DNA of 49,374 nt from positions 1 to 49,374 of IMG/VR virus record IMGVR_UViG_3300030329_001951. One strand, given 5' to 3'. The notes below the pieces were generated by a model. That model saw only the letters and a program-made list of their open reading frames with translations, searched no databases and was not told where the DNA came from. Numbering within the stretch: position 1 is the stretch's first letter; every line of letters starts with the position of its first letter. A program made the position numbers and the translations under genes. The DNA comes from a virus. Of the stretch, positions 15,501 through 22,512 are shown in pieces.

Positions 15501-18142
15501 GTGACAATACCATTCTTATTTAAGTATTCAATTAAGTCATCAAAAGCTCTAGGATTTGGACTGGTAGTGCTTCTTATATCAAGAGAATGCTCACCTTTAG
15601 CTCCTAGTATTGCTTGGATATTTCTTAATATAGATCTATGCTGATCAGATATACCTTCTCCAGTATCTTTTATCTTAACTTGATCTTGACTTGCAACCAA
15701 TTTATATTCAATTTTGCCTTGACTCGTATCTTTTACAAGTATACCAGTATCAACAAGCTTCTCTCTTAGTATGTTAAAATCTAAATTATCTACCTTACTA
15801 TAGAAAGATTCCATCTTATCAAAATCTCTCCTAGATTTATGCATTATTAAAGGAATATTTAAGTCTGGTAAATCATCAAATGTAAATTTAACACCAGAGT
15901 CTAAAGTCTTATACATGCTAGCATTAATACCAGCTTCAGCATTATGAACAATACTTTTTAAATTTAATAATTCTTGCAAAGTCGTTACCTCTACATCTTT
16001 ACCTTCTCCAGTTCTAAATGTAGCATTCCCAGTCTTTACAACAGATTCTATAATATGATTAATAGCTCTTTGCAATGTGTTTAATTCTTTAGGATTGATA
16101 GGTTCTCCTAAAATATTTTTATGCTTCCCACTCTTGATTTCGTTCTTTAATGATTGGCTAATATTTATTGTTCTTGGAACAGATCCTAACTCATTGTTGC
16201 TCCAATGATTTACAGTAATCTCTTGACCTTTTATACCATCAGTAAGAATTTCATAAGCTGCTCTTTTTACTCCATCATGGAACTCAGTGTATATATTATT
16301 AGTATTGACATCAAAGGCTGTGACCATAGATTCAAAATCTTTTACTTCTATACCTTCTAATTTAGTCTTTTTTAATGCTCTAGTAATCTTAAGGGCTTCT
16401 TGCTCTGTTATGGCTGCTAATGGTTTTCTCCATCGTTGTCCAGATGCACCTTTTAAAAACTGCCAAAACAATCTAAACATCTTCATATCTTTTTGAGACA
16501 TCATAACACTAATTGCAGATTTTCCATTTAAATCTTTAGCAGGCAATTCAGCTTGAACAACACTATCATTATTAGATATTATCTCCATATCTTCAGCAAG
16601 CTTTATAACTTTTTTAAAGCTCCTATTATTCATAGGATTAACATCTGATGAGCCTGAATGTCCAAATGTAGGATAAACATCATATATAGCTTCAGAATAC
16701 TTACCAGGAGTATCCATTATCTTTAATCCTCTTCTTAATCGAGTCATTTGAACTTGATGCATATCAGGAGTTCTTGGAATACCTCTTCTATTTAGATAAG
16801 CCCCAATCAATACTGATGTCATTATATCTTCAGGTGGAATTTCATGACCTTTGGTAATATCTACAATTGTTCTAGCATTCATAATAACAGTGCCACCAAT
16901 CATTCTCATCCAGTTTTCTTTTACACTATCAAATTCATTTTTACCAGCCCACTTTATCATAGACTTGCCATATTGCAATCTTAGAGCATTCAATGCATCT
17001 CTTAATACTTGAGCTCTTTCGCCTTTTGGAACTCCTGCTAAATAGCTTTCAGGAGATAGTAAATCTACTTCTTTCAATACTCCACTTTTATCTCTCCAAT
17101 TAAAAATATGTGTTTTACCAGAAGCTTTTATATCTTCACCTAGCCACTTAGAATGCTTTATTAAATCTTGATAACCCATTTTTTCAAAAGGTTTATGAGT
17201 AAATACAGATCTTAACCCCGCAATTAAATCTTTAGAAGTGCTACTAGCTTTACCTTTAGGACCTAACATTTTTAATAGTCCAAAGCCTGCACCAACACCT
17301 ACACCCCATACTGGAGCCCAAGGATCATATTCTCTTCCATCATCATATGCATGTATTCCTTCAGCAACAGCATCAATAGCACCAAACATAACTCCTTCAT
17401 GGATCATACTACCTATGACAAATCCTTTTTGACCAGGCCAATAACTTTGAGCTAAATCAATAAAATCCTCCATAGGTCTTTCTGTTGTAAATTGTTTAAA
17501 ATTTTTCTTAATAATCTGAGCTTCAGCATTTGTAATTACACCTTTTCCTAGACCACCTTTAACAATAGAATCAATAGCTTGTTGAGATTTAACTCCCCAA
17601 TTTTTAGCAAGGGCTTTATCCCAACGTGCATTTTTAGAAATACCTTTAACTCCTGATACTAAATCTTTTTGAACAAATTTTACAGCCTCTTTGTTCGTCA
17701 TTTTTGGAATAGTCTTAGATAACACCTTTTCAGTAGTTTTAGCCATTACAGGCTTACCAGCACCCTTAATGAAAGGTCTAGCGGCTAATGTAGCTCCCTT
17801 TCCAAATATTTTTAAAGGACCCCACATCAAACTACCAACAAATCCTGCTGTACCTCCAATGGCAGCACCAACTCTACCAGCAGCTGTCTGAGGATCTAAA
17901 AATTCTCTTTCTACTTGTTCAGGAACAAGAAGTTCAGGGGCTCCTAAGAAAAATTCACTACCAGCTTTCCATAGCGTTTGACCAAGGAAATCAATAGCTG
18001 CATTTCTTTGCTTTTGTGGACCTGTTCCCCCATAAGGATCCTTTGGGGCTCCAGTGGATATAGTAGGACCTAAATATCCTATTCCAGTTTTATCATCTTC
18101 TAATTCTTGTATTTGTGAATAAAAATCTTCAGTTAATCCCAT
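9590..18142 (-). CDS. Giant virion protein with predicted double-psi-beta-barrel RNA polymerase core
   Basis: 2850 residues. Three motifs occur in the order and rough spacing of single-chain two-barrel RNA polymerases (QDE-1/RdRP, YonO, crAss-phage type). RYPRTRPND at 1926-1934 matches R-x-P-x-x-x-P-x-D. DYDVD at 1966-1970, followed by EVHI, matches the metal-binding D-x-D-x-D that in cellular beta-prime is NADFDGD-x-x-x-VH. LEAQLLIDYWKG at 2088-2099 matches the RdRP-family LHSQAVDYPKTG element. The first 300 residues carry Gly/Ala-rich hydrophobic segments (88-122, 240-262, 277-293) suited to membrane passage. Predicted role: packaged, injected and used to transcribe early genes. The second-barrel lysines were not assigned. 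ATG 18142 follows AGGGAAGATA. Confidence 0.75.
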   Translation of the reverse strand: MGLTEDFYSQIQELEDDKTGIGYLGPTISTGAPKDPYGGTGPQKQRNAAIDFLGQTLWKAGSEFFLGAPELLVPEQVEREFLDPQTAAGRVGAAIGGTAGFVGSLMWGPLKIFGKGATLAARPFIKGAGKPVMAKTTEKVLSKTIPKMTNKEAVKFVQKDLVSGVKGISKNARWDKALAKNWGVKSQQAIDSIVKGGLGKGVITNAEAQIIKKNFKQFTTERPMEDFIDLAQSYWPGQKGFVIGSMIHEGVMFGAIDAVAEGIHAYDDGREYDPWAPVWGVGVGAGFGLLKMLGPKGKASSTSKDLIAGLRSVFTHKPFEKMGYQDLIKHSKWLGEDIKASGKTHIFNWRDKSGVLKEVDLLSPESYLAGVPKGERAQVLRDALNALRLQYGKSMIKWAGKNEFDSVKENWMRMIGGTVIMNARTIVDITKGHEIPPEDIMTSVLIGAYLNRRGIPRTPDMHQVQMTRLRRGLKIMDTPGKYSEAIYDVYPTFGHSGSSDVNPMNNRSFKKVIKLAEDMEIISNNDSVVQAELPAKDLNGKSAISVMMSQKDMKMFRLFWQFLKGASGQRWRKPLAAITEQEALKITRALKKTKLEGIEVKDFESMVTAFDVNTNNIYTEFHDGVKRAAYEILTDGIKGQEITVNHWSNNELGSVPRTINISQSLKNEIKSGKHKNILGEPINPKELNTLQRAINHIIESVVKTGNATFRTGEGKDVEVTTLQELLNLKSIVHNAEAGINASMYKTLDSGVKFTFDDLPDLNIPLIMHKSRRDFDKMESFYSKVDNLDFNILREKLVDTGILVKDTSQGKIEYKLVASQDQVKIKDTGEGISDQHRSILRNIQAILGAKGEHSLDIRSTTSPNPRAFDDLIEYLNKNGIVTNRFIMDDLTKAITDRIWSKVLRGSDITDKDVNLIESFMTTGDGEVPMARYVGITKGGTRFSMDKIEMPGRVSSEVKKQIQTINKAVDNVIKAGTVGEQQIVKLGETKVVPNNTVGKDTVNHLHNLVQLSKAESNRRATESLLDFTQMIDPTSSMKIGIENYLLQNGGRSAELLGLLSSEAILTSKKVKGQVQWLINKEKMDDSLITKKIMNWLDTFGISTKDIETLKSNAEKEIDQMIHQKYSGQSSYTAQNFFQEFFPNDSKLGSQYQTGAEQEVFISDRLFNSSGKVRKTAYKDIINEISEVKVQEGKDVNIYTGEHVYKNRNKLKFKAAYDDMVDKLQVIASQRKGVISKKVLSFRTDGFKEEDITMQRTKVTEKLDLWNGKEDGVNKLPYVFVDGDMSTYMGNITNSKFFMRNVNIFEMDSKHSQLTERDKMMYQKLWKDKMNDYEADTSKPIMTNTLGQRVTDRDAGISIVRFGNAKMGIGFSTSSFKEVTEIFRNEIYKKYKNKGSKKSNEKLERAMEQLDSATAWDSIHDNVMRFMIMREMMVGKNIDRTLDYLNTSDAVKLADLGKRFNLLHTPSFKRPDLEIMDVLKGVTRKKGDKNIIDFYKKKKTFGVAVWNDEDFARIFERMAKQLEKQGTSIEEQIGSRKDGSGFDSVSFISKRMKRFLELYYGRGKSKSSVFKPIMSSNGNDYLLFGKTVFVYSPDAQAEVFSKDSSLDILTTRSADKMKSAEGFTEVKGQDRFTLIDKDVDGLLNIRSNELRKFTKQIPIGNVGVSVIPANRMAGRFSLSLKNYMNDSEAGRVFNEHYKDPIRQSIIKSVQLFQDPFHRRAALMKLKNTNPEVTLTELAKSSEGQENLNMHLMWASLHEMSDPLALGSDVIKNSILNEVINPNIGPHSVTGPKGQEQFFGFTTIIKPSLTLRDLDGSIRKGSGENTQILKGQLFLPEHMKNADIQFNGKDLELRVINKKTGEVREFRKLFEELAQKNKMDMNLVKKVLDSTMDEGKLIDVFNLINDPNNGRLWKRGAEWSDWDLGVGVVRYPRTRPNDLAFLRIKGFLKKEDGNTSILNDWDVFNIFEGDYDVDEVHIFHALDRATWRHMDRVKTNWVNTADVDISSPKLPSLELLGFDAKAETKSWNEFDGNNRHYQQGIGTVQKTIRLVNQIANMGTFNKDTGLRELQRTNRFVIGVDYDNANWFSRSALEAQLLIDYWKGVPEEAMGSDPVNTWRRRYLFPTLEKSVKGSELKTKPVGFINDWIGHHKRDSKQKKRVRLFRKIDLATGQDVPLTKIEKREIEIMMNEYSKFLTLGSEVYDGGVGRKPTYDNVMDISGKYFNYLENFSGHIYKKIRNEFAGTEYDAEFRSRYQPYLRPFSWAKRQLKNKQLSQEEIANNPDKYQYEWLSRTPWDPQVIEKIEGIAGVSTDNYGRKMYGESRNGTVFERIYQKLLREDPLNTDGRKGTPEVFLTGELYSEFEWASSQILDPEWKFTQRRMNNIMPRILKDYNENKKLITSYKRLIYKIDKDNTLSKKQKKARIDGLNRVIKEANEKIQPLLTKKYLETNSAKDLENVKLVDLEQDKIITEGTVQNWALHHLRESFEPVSSRGYAESLRDAKKRTYSEYVDYTGLETITQFGSKTLADDQIRDRRRQTRPQDIQSVEQVLAKDILNGHAKYGIRWVLDYMAPSQNEYRLGIYKGEVMPIAGKATGRFKRGIKYLLDHFNKLPAGSSEKKEIQQLLKVLSQRWTAYNNFFTGNFRQMPIMNDTDMLNHINKVPGYSERFIGMMNKYSDIGIDRSIIHKSPFSMGHSYDQQLEFYRAMIEGGAKAKDGINSIEKGISWITQLAMENGYVNPASYLAAMNVMRNEMVRNGLDLQFQGVDEHGPINRSEIMKRTPLYSVLGGSNGGGISLSPPALLGDYKMEILRRFLHNSRKMKNVTSERNNWEKVFQQAEKTGPCLNRIGLNITGE

Positions 18143-18163
18143 TATCTTCCCTTACTTTGATTA

Positions 18164-19702
18164 TTAAAGATGCGATTGTTCGCCATCGTCACCTGCATGT
18201 CGTCTCTGTCTTTTAAATCCTATTGACCTTAAATAATCTACCTTTTCCTGATATTCCTTTGCCTGAGCCAGCCAAAAATCTTTATCAGCCTGTACGCCGC
18301 TATTAGCAAATGCACTATACATCCTTACTTGATTCTCTAATGCCCATAGTGGATCTTTTTTAAAATCTTCATCGGTAAAATGATTTGAATAACCAAATAG
18401 CTCTACAGCCAATCTAAATCTTTCAGGATCTTTTTCCAGCTCCGCCATAGAGGAAGTACCAAGAAAATCATTCATATGTTTAAGATTTTTTGAAGCAATT
18501 TCCTTGTTATATAAATCTATATCTTGCTGTGTCCTATCTACATTAGGTATTTTATCAAGCTTCATTGTAATATCTTGATTATATTTAAGAGTGTCTAGGC
18601 CAGTAACCTGAGTAACTGGAGTCGCTAAAGGATTACCAGTGCCTGGACTCTGAGACGTGACCTTCTTTTTCAAGGTCTCTTCATTCTTTTTTTTTTGTTG
18701 AAATTTTTGCACCAAGCTAGAAGAGGCTACAGTTTTATCTTTCTCATTTAGATTATCAAGAAGATTTAATGTTTTTAATTCAGATGCATATTTACTCTCA
18801 AAAGCTTCAAGAGCCCTTAATGCTTTGTGATATGATTCTGCAGGAGTTACATAGGCCTCACTAAATAAATCCAATCCTGTAATTCCTTCTACAAGAGATC
18901 CAACCCCCTCAACGTTTGGAGTATAGACAGAGTATCCTTTTGAATCAGGATCTGTATATTTCTTATAATTTGATGCAAGGAAGGTCCTAGGATCATCCTC
19001 TTTACCCGTCCTAAACATAGTGTCATAAAATGAACCTGGAAGCATGCCAAAAAAAGGTAAACTTTGTACTGCAGCATCAGGAAAGTAAGGTATATCTCCA
19101 GAATACTCTTCTTCTAATAAGGGTTCATCAAGAGGCGAAGATTTACCTGCTCTCCATTCCTGTATTCTACCAAAAATACTTTTAGGGTCTGCACCTGAAA
19201 GTAACCCTGACTCTAAAGCATCTCTTTCTACTTTCATAGACCATAATTTTACGTAATCCCCTGCATTACTTGCAAAAGTATCCCATCCTGATCCTTTCAT
19301 ATCTTCTTTAGTTGATATGCTGTTATCTAACTCTTCTATTTGGCTATTCAAATTATCTCTATAATTAACAAGTTGTTTATATACTATAGATTGAGATTCT
19401 GTATGCTCTTTTAATTTACTATACCTATCTTTAATTGTATTTAAAACTTCAGGATCCTTAAATTCTCCTACAGGTTTATTATACTTTTTAATTAGAGCTT
19501 TCAATGCCGCTTCATGACTCTTATTTAAACTATCTGTTTTTGCTGCTGTTTGTATAGAATCTAATACAGCTTGTGATTCAACATCTAAATTTTCTTGTAA
19601 GTTCTGTAGTGAAAATATACTTTCAGAGGATAATATTGAATCCATTTCTGCGATAGAAAACTCATTTTTTGGGGGCGATACTACTTTTGTACTGTCTGCC
19701 AT
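18164..19702 (-). CDS. Internal virion protein, coiled-coil, function unknown
   Basis: 512 residues, with AGGAGTATTT before the ATG. It is helical with coiled-coil regions at about 85-135 and 285-350. A central segment of Gly/Pro/Phe-rich text (YFPDAAVQSLPFFGMLPGSF) could be a membrane-active or linker part. It lies directly upstream of the giant polymerase-like gene and downstream of the 494- and 217-residue internal proteins. This clustering resembles podoviral internal-core (ejection) gene groups. No sequence family was recognised; the role is inferred from position. Confidence 0.5.
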   Translation of the reverse strand: MADSTKVVSPPKNEFSIAEMDSILSSESIFSLQNLQENLDVESQAVLDSIQTAAKTDSLNKSHEAALKALIKKYNKPVGEFKDPEVLNTIKDRYSKLKEHTESQSIVYKQLVNYRDNLNSQIEELDNSISTKEDMKGSGWDTFASNAGDYVKLWSMKVERDALESGLLSGADPKSIFGRIQEWRAGKSSPLDEPLLEEEYSGDIPYFPDAAVQSLPFFGMLPGSFYDTMFRTGKEDDPRTFLASNYKKYTDPDSKGYSVYTPNVEGVGSLVEGITGLDLFSEAYVTPAESYHKALRALEAFESKYASELKTLNLLDNLNEKDKTVASSSLVQKFQQKKKNEETLKKKVTSQSPGTGNPLATPVTQVTGLDTLKYNQDITMKLDKIPNVDRTQQDIDLYNKEIASKNLKHMNDFLGTSSMAELEKDPERFRLAVELFGYSNHFTDEDFKKDPLWALENQVRMYSAFANSGVQADKDFWLAQAKEYQEKVDYLRSIGFKRQRRHAGDDGEQSHL

Positions 19703-19710
19703 AAATACTC

Positions 19711-21195
19711 CTAATTAATAGTGCCTAATGCATCTAATGCTTGGCTCCAATTTAAAATCTCACTTTTAAACCCAGTCTCATTAAATAATTTCATAAGTCC
19801 GATCATATCATCTTCCAACTTTTTCTTTTCATTTAACAGTGAGGTTATTTCATCTTTATTTAAACCTTGTCCAGTACTTCTTCTTCTAATTAAATCTTCT
19901 TGAATATCCTTTATTCTAGTATACTTTTGAGGAAAGTTTGTTTCTTTTAGTAATTGCTGAAACTTAATATTATTAGAACCAGCATCTCTGCTTTCACTAG
20001 GATCTTTTACAAACTTATTTACAAGATTCTTTACAACTTCTGCTTTACTTGTAACGGTTGCAGCTCCTCTTAAAGTATTAACAAATGCAGGATCAATTTG
20101 TTCGAGCTGAGATTGGACTTCTTCCCCTAATCTATCAAAATACTCAATAGCTCCATAGTGATCATTTTTAGTTAACAAGTCGTAGATAAATAGATAATGA
20201 TTTCCACCTTCATAACTAACAGCAAATTTCTTTAGACTCTCCATTGACACAGGTTGTCCTTGAGGACCAGAAGCTACTATCCACTCTCCATTTTCAGCAT
20301 CTAAATTTACAAGTCCTTGTATAGCTGTAAGCCTTTCTGAATATTTATTAGAAATATCTGCAACCATTGGTGTTTGTAGCCATGTATTCATATATTCAAT
20401 ACTTTGTTGCCATTCTGCATCTTTTTGATCATTATATTGTTTTGTTGTTTGTAGCCTTCCATGGTCATGCAATCCTTTTCTATAAGAAGAAAGCCTTGTT
20501 GTGAAATACTTCAATACATCTGCATCTGATTCACCAGGTTCATAAAATCCAAATCTTTTTATTTCTTGCAATCCTATTTCGCTTATAGTTCTTTCTCCTG
20601 TTTCTTCATCTATGGTCATTTCACCGTTAACGAATGATTGATATGTATCTATATCGCTATCAGTAAGCACACCTGGAGTTGTATCTCCTCCAGCCAATTT
20701 AGTTGCTTCAGGAGAAAAATATCCAAGAGCTATATTTAATTCAGATCCATCAGGCATAGTACCACTCTCTCCCATGCCATAATATTTATAATAAGTATCT
20801 ATATTGGAATCTGTTTCTGTATTGTTTTCCCCTCTTAACCAAGGATTTTTAGATACAAGTTCAGTTCTAATCTTATTTTTCTCTATAGAGTCTTGTACTT
20901 TAAATGTAGGCATTTCTGTAGGATTGAAATCAGCTTTAACTTTATACAAACCAGACTTATCGTCCATTGTCAAGTTATTCTCTCCATATTGAGCTATCAT
21001 GCTATTATTAGCAGATGTTATTTGAAATTCTTTTTGCTTTTCAAACATAGCAATTTGATGTTGTCTGGCTTTTTCACTTTCTTTAGCACTTTGATCATTG
21101 CTCAATATAGCCAATTCTCTTGTTAAATTTCTATCTTGTTGTCTCTCTAATGTATCAAGAGCTCTTAAAACGCCTTCCATTGGATTACTTGCCAT
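19711..21195 (-). CDS. Internal virion protein, helical, function unknown
   Basis: 494 residues, CAGGAG upstream of ATG. The N-terminal 70 residues are Gln/Lys/Glu-rich helix (LERQQDRNLTRELAILSNDQ). The middle is mixed and acidic, and the C-terminal 100 residues are helical again. It starts one base after the stop of the 217-residue Ala/Gly-rich protein, so both are made together. It is likely part of the injected core or a minor tail component. I see no catalytic motif. Confidence 0.5.
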   Translation of the reverse strand: MASNPMEGVLRALDTLERQQDRNLTRELAILSNDQSAKESEKARQHQIAMFEKQKEFQITSANNSMIAQYGENNLTMDDKSGLYKVKADFNPTEMPTFKVQDSIEKNKIRTELVSKNPWLRGENNTETDSNIDTYYKYYGMGESGTMPDGSELNIALGYFSPEATKLAGGDTTPGVLTDSDIDTYQSFVNGEMTIDEETGERTISEIGLQEIKRFGFYEPGESDADVLKYFTTRLSSYRKGLHDHGRLQTTKQYNDQKDAEWQQSIEYMNTWLQTPMVADISNKYSERLTAIQGLVNLDAENGEWIVASGPQGQPVSMESLKKFAVSYEGGNHYLFIYDLLTKNDHYGAIEYFDRLGEEVQSQLEQIDPAFVNTLRGAATVTSKAEVVKNLVNKFVKDPSESRDAGSNNIKFQQLLKETNFPQKYTRIKDIQEDLIRRRSTGQGLNKDEITSLLNEKKKLEDDMIGLMKLFNETGFKSEILNWSQALDALGTIN

Positions 21196-21196
21196 A

Positions 21197-21850
21197 TTAT
21201 ACTGCTCCTGTTGCTCCTGTTGAAGCTTTAATTTGTCCTATCTGATCATTAATATTATCTTGTTGTGTTAAATATCCTTGTATTTTAGTATCATACATTG
21301 AACTTATATCTGCAAGCATATTATCTGCTTGAGTCATAGTTTTATTTCTAGCTTTATCAGTTTCAAGTGCTATTTGCTGTTGAGTGGCTACAACCTTGCT
21401 TTCTGCAGTACCTGTATCAAGAGCTCCTGCTCCACCAACTCCTATCATTTTTTTCAACTCAGTATTCAAACCAGTTAGAACTTGTGCATTTGAATCGTCT
21501 ATATTATCTGATGCTTGATTTACAAAGTCATGTGTTGCTAGCACTTCAGATGTTTTAGCCTCACCTGATTCGTGTATCAGCTGTCCAATTTTAGTTTGTT
21601 GTTCTCTTAATTTTTCAATATCTGCTTCACCTTGTTTTTTTGCAGCTGCCTGATCAGCAAAATAGTCATAAACACTTAATGCAACTCCAAGTCCAATACC
21701 TACTGGACCAAGCCAAGCTAAACTTCCTGATGAAGCAAATGCAGCAAATCCTGCCTGCCCTGCAGCGGCTGCGGTTGCTCCTATACCTGTTGCAAGTTGA
21801 GCAGTTCCTTCTACTGTTGATTCACCTCCATATGTAGTATCATAATTCAT
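21197..21850 (-). CDS. Ala/Gly-rich internal virion protein (T7 gp14-like in style)
   Basis: 217 residues with AAGGAGG ahead of the ATG. Residues about 15-55 are Ala/Gly-rich and hydrophobic, including LAWLGPVGIGLGVALSVYDY. A Gln/Lys-rich helix and a long C-terminal coiled coil (about 145-205) follow. This composition, a membrane-inserting N-terminus plus helices, is what small ejected core proteins of podoviruses such as T7 gp14 and P22 gp7 look like, though no homology was tested. It probably helps form the channel through the cell envelope during DNA entry. Confidence 0.55.
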   Translation of the reverse strand: MNYDTTYGGESTVEGTAQLATGIGATAAAAGQAGFAAFASSGSLAWLGPVGIGLGVALSVYDYFADQAAAKKQGEADIEKLREQQTKIGQLIHESGEAKTSEVLATHDFVNQASDNIDDSNAQVLTGLNTELKKMIGVGGAGALDTGTAESKVVATQQQIALETDKARNKTMTQADNMLADISSMYDTKIQGYLTQQDNINDQIGQIKASTGATGAV

Positions 21851-22308
21851 TATTGAATCCTCCTTGCAAATCTTTCATTTAATATTTTCTTTTCTTTATC
21901 TAGCCATATAAGATCATCAATAGACTTCCCTGTAGTTAATGAATATTTAGACATAGCTCTTAATTCTTGATCTGTCAGCCATAAAGTAGATACAAAGTCA
22001 TCCCCTTTAGGAGTTTTTGTAGTAACTTGAATACCTCTATCTGAAGAGTCATCTTTTGTTAATAAATTTTGAGTATCAGCCCAATTTTGTCCTTGTATTG
22101 ATTCTGCATAAAGATTAGCTGCTTTAACACCAGATGCAATAGTATCTCCAAAAAACTTCATACCTTTTTCTCTTGTTTGTTCTGATATCAATCTAGTTTT
22201 TTTCTCACCTATGTAACTGTTAATAAGTCTTTGAAGTTCTCCTTCTTTTCTAGCAATGCTTGAAATTCTTGATGCCTTTTGACCATATTTTACTTTTTTC
22301 ATAGTCAT
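21850..22308 (-). CDS. Hypothetical virion-cluster protein
   Basis: 152 residues, basic and helical at the N-terminus (SRISSIARKEGELQRLINSY). The start overlaps the previous stop as TAATG, and an in-frame ATG two codons later is an alternative. The C-terminal half contains acidic and aromatic residues but no motif I recognise. Tight coupling to the neighbours on both sides suggests it belongs to the internal-core gene group. Confidence 0.55.
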   Translation of the reverse strand: MTMKKVKYGQKASRISSIARKEGELQRLINSYIGEKKTRLISEQTREKGMKFFGDTIASGVKAANLYAESIQGQNWADTQNLLTKDDSSDRGIQVTTKTPKGDDFVSTLWLTDQELRAMSKYSLTTGKSIDDLIWLDKEKKILNERFARRIQ

Positions 22309-22493
22309 TATTCTTTACCTTCCTTGGTAACCATTTGAGTATAAAAAGTTTCGTTACCTATTTTAACCTCTTTGTAAATCTTATTTGCACCTTGAGATAT
22401 ACCTTCTCCTTTACTAGTTTTTGCACTAGCACCCCTTACATCAACCTTTGGAGCTGATGTATGTCTACGTATTCTTTGTTCTTTTGTTAACAT
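22308..22493 (-). CDS. Small basic hypothetical protein
   Basis: 61 residues with a Lys/Arg/Ser-rich N-terminus (LTKEQRIRRHTSAPKVDVRG) and a short strand-like C-terminus (VKIGNETFYTQMV). AAGG lies ten bases before the ATG. It starts 20 bases after the nozzle-like gene ends and couples to the next gene. Possibly a small virion or chaperone protein. Not recognised. Confidence 0.55.
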   Translation of the reverse strand: MLTKEQRIRRHTSAPKVDVRGASAKTSKGEGISQGANKIYKEVKIGNETFYTQMVTKEGKE

Positions 22494-22512
22494 ATCTATG
22501 CCTTAATTTAAG

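Noticed and set aside
9590-18142. N4-type (T7-family) virion RNA polymerase
   Set aside because: Size and place fit, but T7-family motifs (D-x-x-G-R, R-x-x-x-K-x-x-x-x-x-x-Y-G, H-D-S/A) were not found, whereas the two-barrel motifs were.
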